From the NCBI GenBank assembly GCA_016210295.1, contig JACQUM010000126.1, forward strand, positions 1 through 16,427: a stretch of DNA of 16,427 bases, written 5' to 3'. Made by a program: the position numbers and the translations under genes. Under the pieces are notes generated by a model. That model was not told where the DNA came from, searched no databases, and saw nothing but the letters and a program-made list of their open reading frames with translations. Positions 5,838 through 12,703 of this stretch are shown one piece after another. Positions within the stretch are counted from its first letter, which is position 1. Every line of letters starts with the position of its first letter. Source of the DNA: Chloroflexota bacterium. GTDB lineage: Bacteria > Chloroflexota > Dehalococcoidia > UBA6926 > JACQUM01.

Positions 5838-8551
5838 GGTTTGGAGCCCTCCTTGGACGCCGCCTCCAGGAGCTTCTCCAGGGCTCCGGCAAGCGCCTGG
5901 AACTGCGCCTGAAGGTCTTTGAGCACGGCGCGTATTCTCTCCACCTCCTGGGCCAGGGTACTCGGTGGGCCGGTGGGAGGCTGCGGGCCTGGGGGCGTCA
6001 CCACGGGCGCCTCCCCGAGGAGGGCGTTCAGGCTCGTCGCCAGACTCGGCTCCATCTTCGGCGCCACGCCCTGGGCGGCGACGATGACCCGCTTCAATTG
6101 AGGGAAGGCCAGGTTCGCCGCCTGGAGGTAAATGGGCTCGACATACAGGATGGTATCGCCGAGAGGTATCACTATGAGGTTGCCCCGGAGGACCACGGAG
6201 CCCCCCGTCCCCCACAGGGTGAACTGGGCGGAGATGACCGGATCGTTGTCAATGGATGCCTCCACCTGCTGCGGGCCATCGATCTGACGCTCCTTGGGGA
6301 AGGTGTACGCGAGCAGGCGGCTATAGTGCGGCGGATCGTTTCGGGCTGCGAGCCAGGCGACGAGGTTTGGCTTGTTCGAGGGGGTGAAGGGCAGGATGAG
6401 CACAAACTCCTCCCGGGCCTCCTCGGGGAACCGCATAATCAAGTAGTAGGGCTCCATCCGTTGCGGCCCGCCGAAGAAGGTCTCCTGGGGGATGGTCCAC
6501 AGGTCCTCCTGATTGTAGAAGACCTGCGGCTCCGTCATGTGGAACTTCAGGTACTTCTGGGCCTGCACACGGAAGAAGTCCTCGGGGTAGCGGATGTGGG
6601 CCCTGATCCCCTCGGGCATGGCATCCAGGGGCTTGAAGAGGGTCGGGAAGATGGACTGATAGGTCTGGATGATGCCATCGGAGGGGTCCGCCACATAGAA
6701 GTCCACCGTGCCGTCGTAGGCGCCGATGACGACCTTCACGCTGTTCCGGATGTAGTTGAAGCCCTCCGGGGCCGGCTCGGAGTAGGGGAAGCGGTCGGAG
6801 ACGGTATAGGCGTCCTGGATCCAGTAGAGGCGCCCGTTCACGACGGTCATGTAGGGGTCGTCGTCCAGACGGAGGAAAGGCGCCAGAGTGTGAACACGCT
6901 CCTGGATGGCGCGCCGGAACAGGAGACGGCTCTCGGGAGTGATCTCCCCGCTGATGAGCATGTTCAAGTCCCGGAACCGCCAGGCGAAGACGAGGCGTTG
7001 CAGGAGGCTGTCCAGCCGGATGCCTGCCGTTCCCTCATAGCTGCGGTAGACGGGGCCGGCGTCGGTTGGATGGTCGAACTCGGGTGTGTTGGAGTTGGTG
7101 ATCACGTAGTTGGTCGTCGCTTCGCCATAGTAGATCTGCGGCTTCTCCACGGCGAGATCGGGCGAGCCGGCGGGGGGAATGTCCTTGAGGAGGAAGAAGG
7201 GCTCCCCCTTCTCCTCGGTGAACTGGGTCACCGGGCTGATGGCGGCGCCGTAGCCGTGGGTGTACTGCAGCCGCTCGTTGACCCAGGTCCGGGCGTCCGA
7301 GGGAAGCTGGTCGAAGACGAGTTCCCGCGTCCCCACCATCACCTGGAGATAGTCGCCCTCCACCACGTACCGGTCCACGTCGATGTCGGGGAAGGAGTAC
7401 TGGAGCCGGAAGAACTGCAACTGGTTGTAGACGTCGCGCAGAGGACGGTAGTCCCAGAGGCGGACGTTCTTCATCGTGAGGGGGTTCTCGTCCACGTCCG
7501 CCCGGGTGACCTGGGGGTCGACGGGGTACTGCCGCGTCTCGATCCTGTCCAGGGCGAAGGCATTGCGGGTCATGGCAATGGTGCGCTCGATGTAGGGCTG
7601 CTCCAGGGTGAACTCCGCGGGGTCCACCTGAAGCCGCTGCACCCCGGCGGGGTAGACGAACAGCAAGACGGCGAGGGCGACGCCCCAGCCCCCGATCGCT
7701 ACAAGAGGGAGGCGTTGCCGCCGCAGGAAGACGTTGGCGAGGAGGGCTGCGGCGGCCAGGACAGCCACCACGATCATGATGCGCAAGCCGGGAAGCCGTG
7801 CGTTGACGTCCGTGTAGGCCGCCCCGTACGCCGCTCCCTCGATGGAGCGCACCAGCTCGAAGGAGTCCATCCAGTAGCCCCACGCCAGGAGAAGGAAGAA
7901 AAGTGAGCCCAAGATGGAGAGGTGGGCGCGGATGGGCGGCGTCAGCGTGAAGCGGAAGCCCCCCAGGGCGAAGTTCACCGCGTAGATGCCCATTGCGGAG
8001 AGGCCCAGCACGATCACGGCTCCTATGAGCCACTCCTGGGCGAAGCGGAACAGGGGCAACGAGAAGAGATAGAAGGAGGCGTCCTGGTGGAACAGCGGGT
8101 CGGGAAGGTTGAAGCTGGCGGCGTTGATGTACCAGAGGGCGACCTCCCATCCCCCCGCCGAGGCGAATCCGAAGAGGACGGTGAAGAGGAGGCCTGCCAG
8201 GATGATTCCCAGGAGGAGAAGCTGTCGTCCCCAGTTCAGGAGCTCAATGGGGACCTCCAGCACCGCCTGGGGGGAGATCCCCTGGGGTGAGAGGCGATGG
8301 GCGGCCCAGGCGTTGACGGCGAAGACGGGGAGGAAGAGCAGAGCGCCGATGGCGAAGAGGGTGACCCGGCTCCCGAGAATCGTCGTGTAGACGCTCAGGT
8401 AGCCGAGGCTATCGAACCAGGCCCAGTCCGTGTAGATGTCGGTGCCGATGGAGAGGCCAAGAAGGAGCAGAGCGACGGCGATAATGATGGCAGCCCAGCG
8501 GATGGCGGGCCCCAGAGTCTGGCGGTCTGGGAACTGTACCTGATTGGCCAT
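5834..8551 (-). CDS. UPF0182 (COG1615) family large membrane protein, function unknown
   Basis: A 905-residue protein of the uncharacterised UPF0182 family. Seven likely membrane segments lie in the first third, at about 18-36, 61-80, 108-131, 172-194, 210-228, 256-275 and 283-302. The family-type motif DASFYLFSLP (157-166) follows the third. A large, probably extracytoplasmic domain covers about 303-840. The end is unusual: a Pro-rich stretch (VTPPGPQPPTGPPS), then a roughly 40-residue heptad-like helix rich in Leu, Ala and charged residues that may form a coiled coil. GGGAG lies upstream of the ATG. It starts 21 nt after argB and overlaps the RidA gene by 4 nt, so it is embedded in an arginine operon. 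The biochemical role of the family is not known to me. Confidence 0.9.
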   Translation of the reverse strand: MANQVQFPDRQTLGPAIRWAAIIIAVALLLLGLSIGTDIYTDWAWFDSLGYLSVYTTILGSRVTLFAIGALLFLPVFAVNAWAAHRLSPQGISPQAVLEVPIELLNWGRQLLLLGIILAGLLFTVLFGFASAGGWEVALWYINAASFNLPDPLFHQDASFYLFSLPLFRFAQEWLIGAVIVLGLSAMGIYAVNFALGGFRFTLTPPIRAHLSILGSLFFLLLAWGYWMDSFELVRSIEGAAYGAAYTDVNARLPGLRIMIVVAVLAAAALLANVFLRRQRLPLVAIGGWGVALAVLLFVYPAGVQRLQVDPAEFTLEQPYIERTIAMTRNAFALDRIETRQYPVDPQVTRADVDENPLTMKNVRLWDYRPLRDVYNQLQFFRLQYSFPDIDVDRYVVEGDYLQVMVGTRELVFDQLPSDARTWVNERLQYTHGYGAAISPVTQFTEEKGEPFFLLKDIPPAGSPDLAVEKPQIYYGEATTNYVITNSNTPEFDHPTDAGPVYRSYEGTAGIRLDSLLQRLVFAWRFRDLNMLISGEITPESRLLFRRAIQERVHTLAPFLRLDDDPYMTVVNGRLYWIQDAYTVSDRFPYSEPAPEGFNYIRNSVKVVIGAYDGTVDFYVADPSDGIIQTYQSIFPTLFKPLDAMPEGIRAHIRYPEDFFRVQAQKYLKFHMTEPQVFYNQEDLWTIPQETFFGGPQRMEPYYLIMRFPEEAREEFVLILPFTPSNKPNLVAWLAARNDPPHYSRLLAYTFPKERQIDGPQQVEASIDNDPVISAQFTLWGTGGSVVLRGNLIVIPLGDTILYVEPIYLQAANLAFPQLKRVIVAAQGVAPKMEPSLATSLNALLGEAPVVTPPGPQPPTGPPSTLAQEVERIRAVLKDLQAQFQALAGALEKLLEAASKEGSKP

Positions 8552-8572
8552 GGATTCTCCCTTCTCCTCTTT

Positions 8573-9352
8573 CTAGCCGGTACTTCGTACGCGGGTCCCA
8601 ACATCGTTGGCGAGGGCCTTGCGCAAGGCGCCCGGTCTCCGACCGTCGGCGATCTGGGCCGTGGAGACGTAGCTCACGGCCTGGACGCACGCCTCGACTT
8701 TGGGAATCATCCCGCCGGTAATGACGCCGCTCTCGATGAGCTTTTGCACCTTCGCCGGGGTCAGCTCAGGGATGACTCTCCCGTCCCTGTCCTGGACGCC
8801 GGGGACGTCGGTAAGAAAGACCAGCCGCTCCGCGCCGATGGCTCCGGCGATGGCACCAGCCACGGTATCGGCGTTGACGTTGAGGAGAGGAGTCTTGGGC
8901 TCGGGCGATGCCGAGACGGGCGCCACCACGGGGATGTAGCCGTGCTCCAGGAGGACCTCTAGGGCGCCCGGGTCCGCTCGCTTGACCTCTCCTACAAGGC
9001 CCAAATCGGGGTCACGCACCTCGGCGACAACCGTTCCAGCGTCCACACCGCTGATGCCGATGGCCCTCCCGCCGACCGCCCGGATGGCGGCGACGATGCG
9101 CTTGTTGACCAGGCCGCACAGCACGGCGGCGACGACCTCCAGCGACGCTTCGTCCGTGACCCGCAGGCCGCGGACGAAGGAGCTCCGAATGCCCATGCTC
9201 TGGAGCCACTGAGTGATGAGGGGCCCCCCGCCGTGGACGACGACGATCGGGACGCCCTCCTCCCGGAGAGCGACGACGTCTTGGAAAGTGGTGTCCTCCG
9301 GCCCCAAGGCGTTCCCCCCGATCTTGACGACGACGGGCTTGTGGTCGCTCAT
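8573..9352 (-). CDS. argB: Acetylglutamate kinase
   Basis: A 259-residue amino acid kinase that phosphorylates N-acetylglutamate with ATP, the second step of arginine synthesis. Motifs in order are VVVKIGGNAL (Lys10), VHGGGP (39-44), GLRVTDEA with Arg64 for the acetylglutamate carboxylate, LNVNADTVAGAIAGAIGAERLVFLTDVPGV (157-186) and GGMIPK with Lys218. The ATG at 9352 overlaps the TGA of the SRPBCC gene (ATGA), and the kinase fold begins right after it; the frame continues upstream, but that part runs through the neighbouring gene. The length matches the short E. coli-type enzyme without the N-terminal helix found in arginine-inhibited NAG kinases. A LysW-linked kinase is unlikely because argJ is present. 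Confidence 0.93.
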   Translation of the reverse strand: MSDHKPVVVKIGGNALGPEDTTFQDVVALREEGVPIVVVHGGGPLITQWLQSMGIRSSFVRGLRVTDEASLEVVAAVLCGLVNKRIVAAIRAVGGRAIGISGVDAGTVVAEVRDPDLGLVGEVKRADPGALEVLLEHGYIPVVAPVSASPEPKTPLLNVNADTVAGAIAGAIGAERLVFLTDVPGVQDRDGRVIPELTPAKVQKLIESGVITGGMIPKVEACVQAVSYVSTAQIADGRRPGALRKALANDVGTRVRSTG

Positions 9353-9795
9353 CTCTGGCCTTTCTCGGCCAGACCCTTCAGCGTTTCCAGGTTCCGGCGG
9401 TGGCGACGTTCCGTCCTCCCACGCATAAAGACATTGTAGAAGAGTCTCGTGAGGAGGCCAGGGATCTCGTACGTCTCGGCGAAGATGACCTCGGTGCCCC
9501 CATCCATCGGGGCCAGGCGAAAGCTCCGCGCCCCCTGAAAGCTCCCGGCGTCCACCTCCAGGGTCACCGCCCTGTTCTCCGCGAAGCCGGTAACAAGAGC
9601 ATCGAAGGAGCGTTCCCGCCCGAACATGCGGATGGTAAACCGCACGCGGGCCCCCTCTCCCCACGGCCCGTCCAGAAGCTCGGCCTTGGCCTGAGAATCC
9701 GTGTCGAGCCAGGAGGCGATCTTCTGGGGTTGGAAGTACGGGAAGACTGCCTGCGGGGGCGCGGCAATGCGCATGGAGACGGTGATGCTGGCCAC
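9349..9795 (-). CDS. SRPBCC-superfamily (START/Bet v1-like) protein
   Basis: A 148-residue helix-grip protein of the SRPBCC (polyketide cyclase/START-like) type. It opens with the usual strand and helix (ASITVSMRIAAPPQAVFPYF), followed by WLDTDSQAKAELLDGPWGEGARVRF and alternating strands. It ends in a long basic helix around FMRGRTERRHRRNLETLKGLAEK. Such folds bind hydrophobic ligands or serve as coenzyme Q-binding, cyclase or stress proteins; the ligand here is unknown. I prefer the GTG at 9795, 7 nt after the argJ stop with AGAGGA just upstream. An ATG at 9831 is in frame but overlaps argJ by 29 nt, and an ATG at 9774 would trim the first strand. Its stop overlaps the argB start. The position between argJ and argB has no obvious biochemical reason. 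Confidence 0.78.
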   Translation of the reverse strand: MASITVSMRIAAPPQAVFPYFQPQKIASWLDTDSQAKAELLDGPWGEGARVRFTIRMFGRERSFDALVTGFAENRAVTLEVDAGSFQGARSFRLAPMDGGTEVIFAETYEIPGLLTRLFYNVFMRGRTERRHRRNLETLKGLAEKGQR

Positions 9796-9802
9796 GATCC
9801 TC

Positions 9803-11020
9803 TCACGTGGTATAGGCGCTATTGATGGCAACGTACCGCTCGGTCAGGTCGCAGCCCCAGGCCGTCGCGGCGTGGGGCCCGGCGTTGAGACGGACCAGGA
9901 AGCGGACGGTGGCTTGCTGCATGGTGGCGATGGCGGCCCCTTTGAAGAAAGGGATGGGCTTTCCTCCGTCCAGAACGCAAATGTCGTTGATGTAGAGAGA
10001 GACCCTCTTCTCCACTACCCGCGCCCCGCTCCGTCCCAAGGCGGCGATGGCGCGGCCCCAGTTGGGATCGTTGCCGTAGACCGCCGCCTTGAGGAGGTTG
10101 GACCCGGCGATGGTGCGGGCTGCTTTGCGCGCATCGGCCAGGGAGGCCGCACCCTCCACGCGCACTTCGAGGAGCTTGGTGGCCCCCTCTCCGTCGGCGG
10201 CGATCATCTTGGCGAGCTGGACGCACACCTCGGTGACGGCGGCTTGAAGGGCTTCACCATCAGGCCCACCGCCGATGGGCGGGTTCCCCGCTGCACCGTT
10301 GGCGAGGAGCAAGACGGTGTCGTTCGTAGAGGTATCGCCGTCCACGGTCACCATATTGAAGGAGGTTTCCACGGCCTCCTTGAGGACCGTTTGGAGGAAA
10401 TCGGCCTCCACGGCGGCGTCAGTGGTGACGAAGCCCAAAAGAGTGGCCATGTTCGGGTGGATCATGCCCGCCCCCTTGGCTGCCCCCGCCACTCGGACCG
10501 TCCGGCCCGCTAGGTTGAGGGAGACACCGACCTCCTTGGGATGGGTATCGGTGGTGACGATGGCCTGGGCGAAGCCGTGGCCGCCGTCCTCCGTCAGACG
10601 GACCGCCTGGATGCCTGCGCGGATGATGCCCATGGGCAACTCCACGCCGATGATTCCCGTGCTGCAGACGAGGACCTCCTCCGGCTGGAGGCCCAGCTTG
10701 TCCGCCACCAGCCGCGCCATCTCCCGGGCATCGGTCATCCCCTGATCACCGATGCAAGCGTTGGCGGAGCCGCTGTTGACGACGACGGCCCGGGGCCTGG
10801 CACGGCGCAGGTGCTCTCGGCAGAGGTGAACGGGCGCGGCAGCGATACGGTTCTGCGTGAAGACCCCCGCCCCCGCGCAGGGCGTCTCCGACAGCAAGAT
10901 GGTCAGGTCCAGCTTCCCCTCTCCGCGCGTCTTGAGCCCCGCAAAGGTGGCCCCGGCGCGGAAGCCGGCGGGGCTCGTGACAGAGCCGTTCGGGATGGAG
11001 AAGAGATCCATGGGCACCAT
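9803..11020 (-). CDS. argJ: Glutamate N-acetyltransferase / amino-acid acetyltransferase (ornithine acetyltransferase)
   Basis: A 405-residue ArgJ, the normal family length. It transfers acetyl from N-acetylornithine to glutamate, closing the acetyl cycle of arginine synthesis; some members also use acetyl-CoA. It is an N-terminal nucleophile enzyme that self-cleaves before Thr193 in HPNMATLLGFVTTD, giving alpha and beta chains. The oxyanion-hole motif CSTGIIG (Thr121, Gly122) and the canonical C-terminus ERYVAINSAYTT are present. The ATG at 11020 has GAAGG 7 nt upstream; a second ATG three codons on is possible, and the frame upstream of 11020 is intergenic. It is the first gene of the minus-strand run, followed after 7 nt by the SRPBCC gene. 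Whether it is mono- or bifunctional cannot be read from the sequence. Confidence 0.94.
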   Translation of the reverse strand: MVPMDLFSIPNGSVTSPAGFRAGATFAGLKTRGEGKLDLTILLSETPCAGAGVFTQNRIAAAPVHLCREHLRRARPRAVVVNSGSANACIGDQGMTDAREMARLVADKLGLQPEEVLVCSTGIIGVELPMGIIRAGIQAVRLTEDGGHGFAQAIVTTDTHPKEVGVSLNLAGRTVRVAGAAKGAGMIHPNMATLLGFVTTDAAVEADFLQTVLKEAVETSFNMVTVDGDTSTNDTVLLLANGAAGNPPIGGGPDGEALQAAVTEVCVQLAKMIAADGEGATKLLEVRVEGAASLADARKAARTIAGSNLLKAAVYGNDPNWGRAIAALGRSGARVVEKRVSLYINDICVLDGGKPIPFFKGAAIATMQQATVRFLVRLNAGPHAATAWGCDLTERYVAINSAYTT

Positions 11021-11056
11021 AGACGCGCCTTCGCTCCACAGGGGGCTAGCAGGCGG

Positions 11057-11062
11057 AGTATA
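11057..11062 (-). promoter_or_regulatory. Candidate -10 element for the argJ operon
   Basis: On the minus strand this reads TATACT, a five-of-six match to TATAAT, placed so transcription would begin near 11050 with a leader of about 30 nt before the argJ ATG at 11020. No convincing -35 hexamer is seen at the expected distance, so confidence is moderate at best. No ArgR-like operator was recognised nearby. Confidence 0.4.
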
Positions 11063-11151
11063 GCATGCCCCACGTTGGGAAAGGGGAGAGGCACCTGTGG
11101 GGGAGCCTTTCCTAGAGTTGCTAGTGTGGTGTCTCCGAAGTTCACCGCCAA

Positions 11152-11260
11152 TGTCATTGCGAGGCCCGACGAAGGAGGGCCGTGGCAATCTCGCTGCGGG
11201 ATCCGCGCCGCTTCTAGATTGCTTCGTCGTCCTTCCACGGAAGGACTCCTCGCAATGACA
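11152..11260. repeat. 109-bp palindromic intergenic repeat of the TCATTGCGAGG…GCAATCT type
   Basis: The ends are perfect 13-nt inverted repeats: TGTCATTGCGAGG (11152-11164) and CCTCGCAATGACA (11248-11260). Each half also carries a GACGAAG and a GCAATCT/AGATTGC motif, so the element looks like two diverged copies of one unit facing each other. From general knowledge, palindromic intergenic repeats with these motifs are dispersed in many bacterial genomes, including Dehalococcoidia. It sits between the divergent argJ and molybdenum hydroxylase operons and holds no gene. It could act as a bidirectional transcript end, an mRNA stabiliser or a non-autonomous mobile element. Confidence 0.8.
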
Positions 11261-11304
11261 ATTCGTAAGCGTATTTCAGGGACAGCACACTAGGAGGCAA
11301 CGGC

Positions 11305-11310
11305 TATAAT
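11305..11310 (+). promoter_or_regulatory. Candidate -10 element for the molybdenum hydroxylase operon
   Basis: A perfect TATAAT lies 29 nt upstream of the GTG start at 11340, giving a short leader with the GAGGGAGG ribosome binding site. The expected -35 region around 11282-11287 (ACAGCA) is poor, so activation by a regulator or another sigma preference is possible. Confidence 0.45.
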
Positions 11311-11339
11311 AGAGGCTGTATCCTGGTGAGGGAGGCCCT

Positions 11340-12215
11340 GTGCGGAGCTTCGAATACGTCGCGCCTCGCGTGCTCTCAGAAGCCCTGGCGGCGGTGGCGG
11401 AGCGGGGAGAGCGGGCACGGGTGTTGGCGGGGGGAACAGATATCCTCGTCCAACTCCGGGCGGGACGCCGCCAGGTGGACAGGCTGGTGGACGTCAAGGC
11501 TATCCCGGAGGTCAACGAGCTCTCCTACGACCCTCACAGAGGCCTCCGCCTGGGCGCGGCAGTCCCCTGTTACCGGGTCTACGAGCAGGGCTCGGTCGCT
11601 CAGGCCTATCCCGGGCTCATCGACGCCGTTTCCCTGGTGGGGGGGACCCAGATCCAGGGGAGAGCGAGCGTGGGGGGAAATTTGTGCAACGCCGCCCCGA
11701 GCGGGGACACCATTCCAGCCCTCATCGCGCTAGGGGCGGTCTGCATAGTGGCCAGCCCTGCGACGACCCGGGAGATGCCAGCAGAGGACTTCTGCACCGC
11801 TCCTGGCCGGACGGTGCTGCAGCCTGGCGAGATGCTGGTCAACCTGCGCATCCCGCCGCCGGCGCGGCGCTCCGGGGCCGCCTACCTGCGGTTCATCCCC
11901 CGCAACGAGATGGACATCGCCGTCGTTGGCGTCGGCGCTTCGGTAGTCCTGGACGACGCTCGGCAGAGGTTCGTCTCGGCGCGGATCGCCCTAGGGGCGG
12001 TGGCGCCCACTCCGTTGCTGGTCAAGGCGGCGGGCGAGGCGCTGGCGGGTCAGGACGTCTCCGAGAGGTCTATCGAGGCCGCCGCGGCGGCGGCGATGGC
12101 AGCGGCGCGGCCCATCACGGATATGCGCGGAACGGTGGAGCAGCGACGCCACCTCGTTGGAGCGCTCACCCGCCGCGCTTTGCGACGGGCAATCCAGAGA
12201 GCCAGTGAGGAGTAG
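11340..12215 (+). CDS. Molybdenum hydroxylase FAD-binding (medium, CoxM-like) subunit
   Basis: A 291-residue FAD subunit of the xanthine dehydrogenase/CO dehydrogenase family. The FAD pyrophosphate motifs are LAGGTDIL (29-36) and ASVGGNLCNAAPSGD (109-123), followed by a C-terminal CO-dehydrogenase-flavoprotein domain from about 180. It accepts electrons from the two [2Fe-2S] clusters of the small subunit. It lacks the Cys-bearing insertion expected for the extra 4Fe-4S cluster of 4-hydroxybenzoyl-CoA reductase. The GTG start at 11340 follows GAGGGAGG by 5 nt and matches the usual family beginning (FEYVAPRVLSEAL). The stop is 2 nt before the small-subunit start. It is the first gene of a five-gene operon. 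Confidence 0.92.
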   Translation: MRSFEYVAPRVLSEALAAVAERGERARVLAGGTDILVQLRAGRRQVDRLVDVKAIPEVNELSYDPHRGLRLGAAVPCYRVYEQGSVAQAYPGLIDAVSLVGGTQIQGRASVGGNLCNAAPSGDTIPALIALGAVCIVASPATTREMPAEDFCTAPGRTVLQPGEMLVNLRIPPPARRSGAAYLRFIPRNEMDIAVVGVGASVVLDDARQRFVSARIALGAVAPTPLLVKAAGEALAGQDVSERSIEAAAAAAMAAARPITDMRGTVEQRRHLVGALTRRALRRAIQRASEE

Positions 12216-12217
12216 GG

Positions 12218-12703
12218 ATGTTAGAGAGACTGCGGGTCCAGACGCTGGTCAACGGAGAGGAGATCGAGTTCCTCTGCGAGCCCCGCCAGAGCCTGCTGGA
12301 GGCCCTCCGGGATATCCTGAAGCTGACCGGGACCAAGGAGGGATGTAACGACGGCAACTGCGGGGCGTGCAGCGTCATTCTCAACGGGAGACTGGTCGAC
12401 TCCTGCCTCGTCCTGGCTGCCGAAGTCCAAGGGGCAACTGTGGAGACGGTGGAAGGACTGGCCGGGCCGACAGGCCTCCATCCCCTTCAACAGAGCTTCC
12501 TGGAGCAGGCCGCGCTTCAATGCGGCATCTGCACGCCAGGCTTCCTGATGGCGGCGAAAGCCCTTCTGGACCGCGAACCGCATCCCTCGGAGGCGCGTGT
12601 GCGCCTCTGGCTGGCGGGGAACCTTTGCCGGTGCACAGGGTACGACAAGATCGTGCGCGCCGTTCTGGACGCCGCCGACAAGATGGAGGTTGCACGGCCA
12701 TGA
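12218..12703 (+). CDS. Molybdenum hydroxylase [2Fe-2S] (small, CoxS-like) subunit
   Basis: A 161-residue iron-sulfur subunit with all eight cluster cysteines. The N-terminal plant-ferredoxin-type domain has Cys43, Cys48, Cys51 and Cys63 (GCNDGNCGACSV, then DSC). The C-terminal four-helix domain has Cys102, Cys105, Cys137 and Cys139 (QCGICTPGF and GNLCRCTGY). It passes electrons from the molybdenum site to FAD. GAGGAG directly upstream is the ribosome binding site. Its stop overlaps the start of the large subunit in an ATGA junction, so translation of the two is coupled. No twin-arginine leader is seen, which with the FAD subunit suggests a cytoplasmic enzyme. Confidence 0.95.
   Translation: MLERLRVQTLVNGEEIEFLCEPRQSLLEALRDILKLTGTKEGCNDGNCGACSVILNGRLVDSCLVLAAEVQGATVETVEGLAGPTGLHPLQQSFLEQAALQCGICTPGFLMAAKALLDREPHPSEARVRLWLAGNLCRCTGYDKIVRAVLDAADKMEVARP

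Noticed and set aside
5838..6215. Upstream extension of the RidA-family gene
   Set aside because: The extra residues are low-complexity shadow of the UPF0182 C-terminus; the GTG at 5837 gives the expected subfamily start.
5786..7906. Long plus-strand open frame opposite the UPF0182 gene
   Set aside because: Its translation is rich in Gly, Glu, Val and His with no domain sense, typical of the antisense of a high-GC gene; the minus strand has clear membrane segments and family motifs.
9353..9664. Upstream extension of argB
   Set aside because: These codons run through the SRPBCC gene in another frame; the ATGA overlap at 9349-9352 gives a normal NAG kinase N-terminus.
12367..12699. Upstream extension of the large subunit
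   Set aside because: The extra 111 residues lie inside the small-subunit gene in another frame; the ATG at 12700 overlaps the small-subunit stop and begins the known fold.
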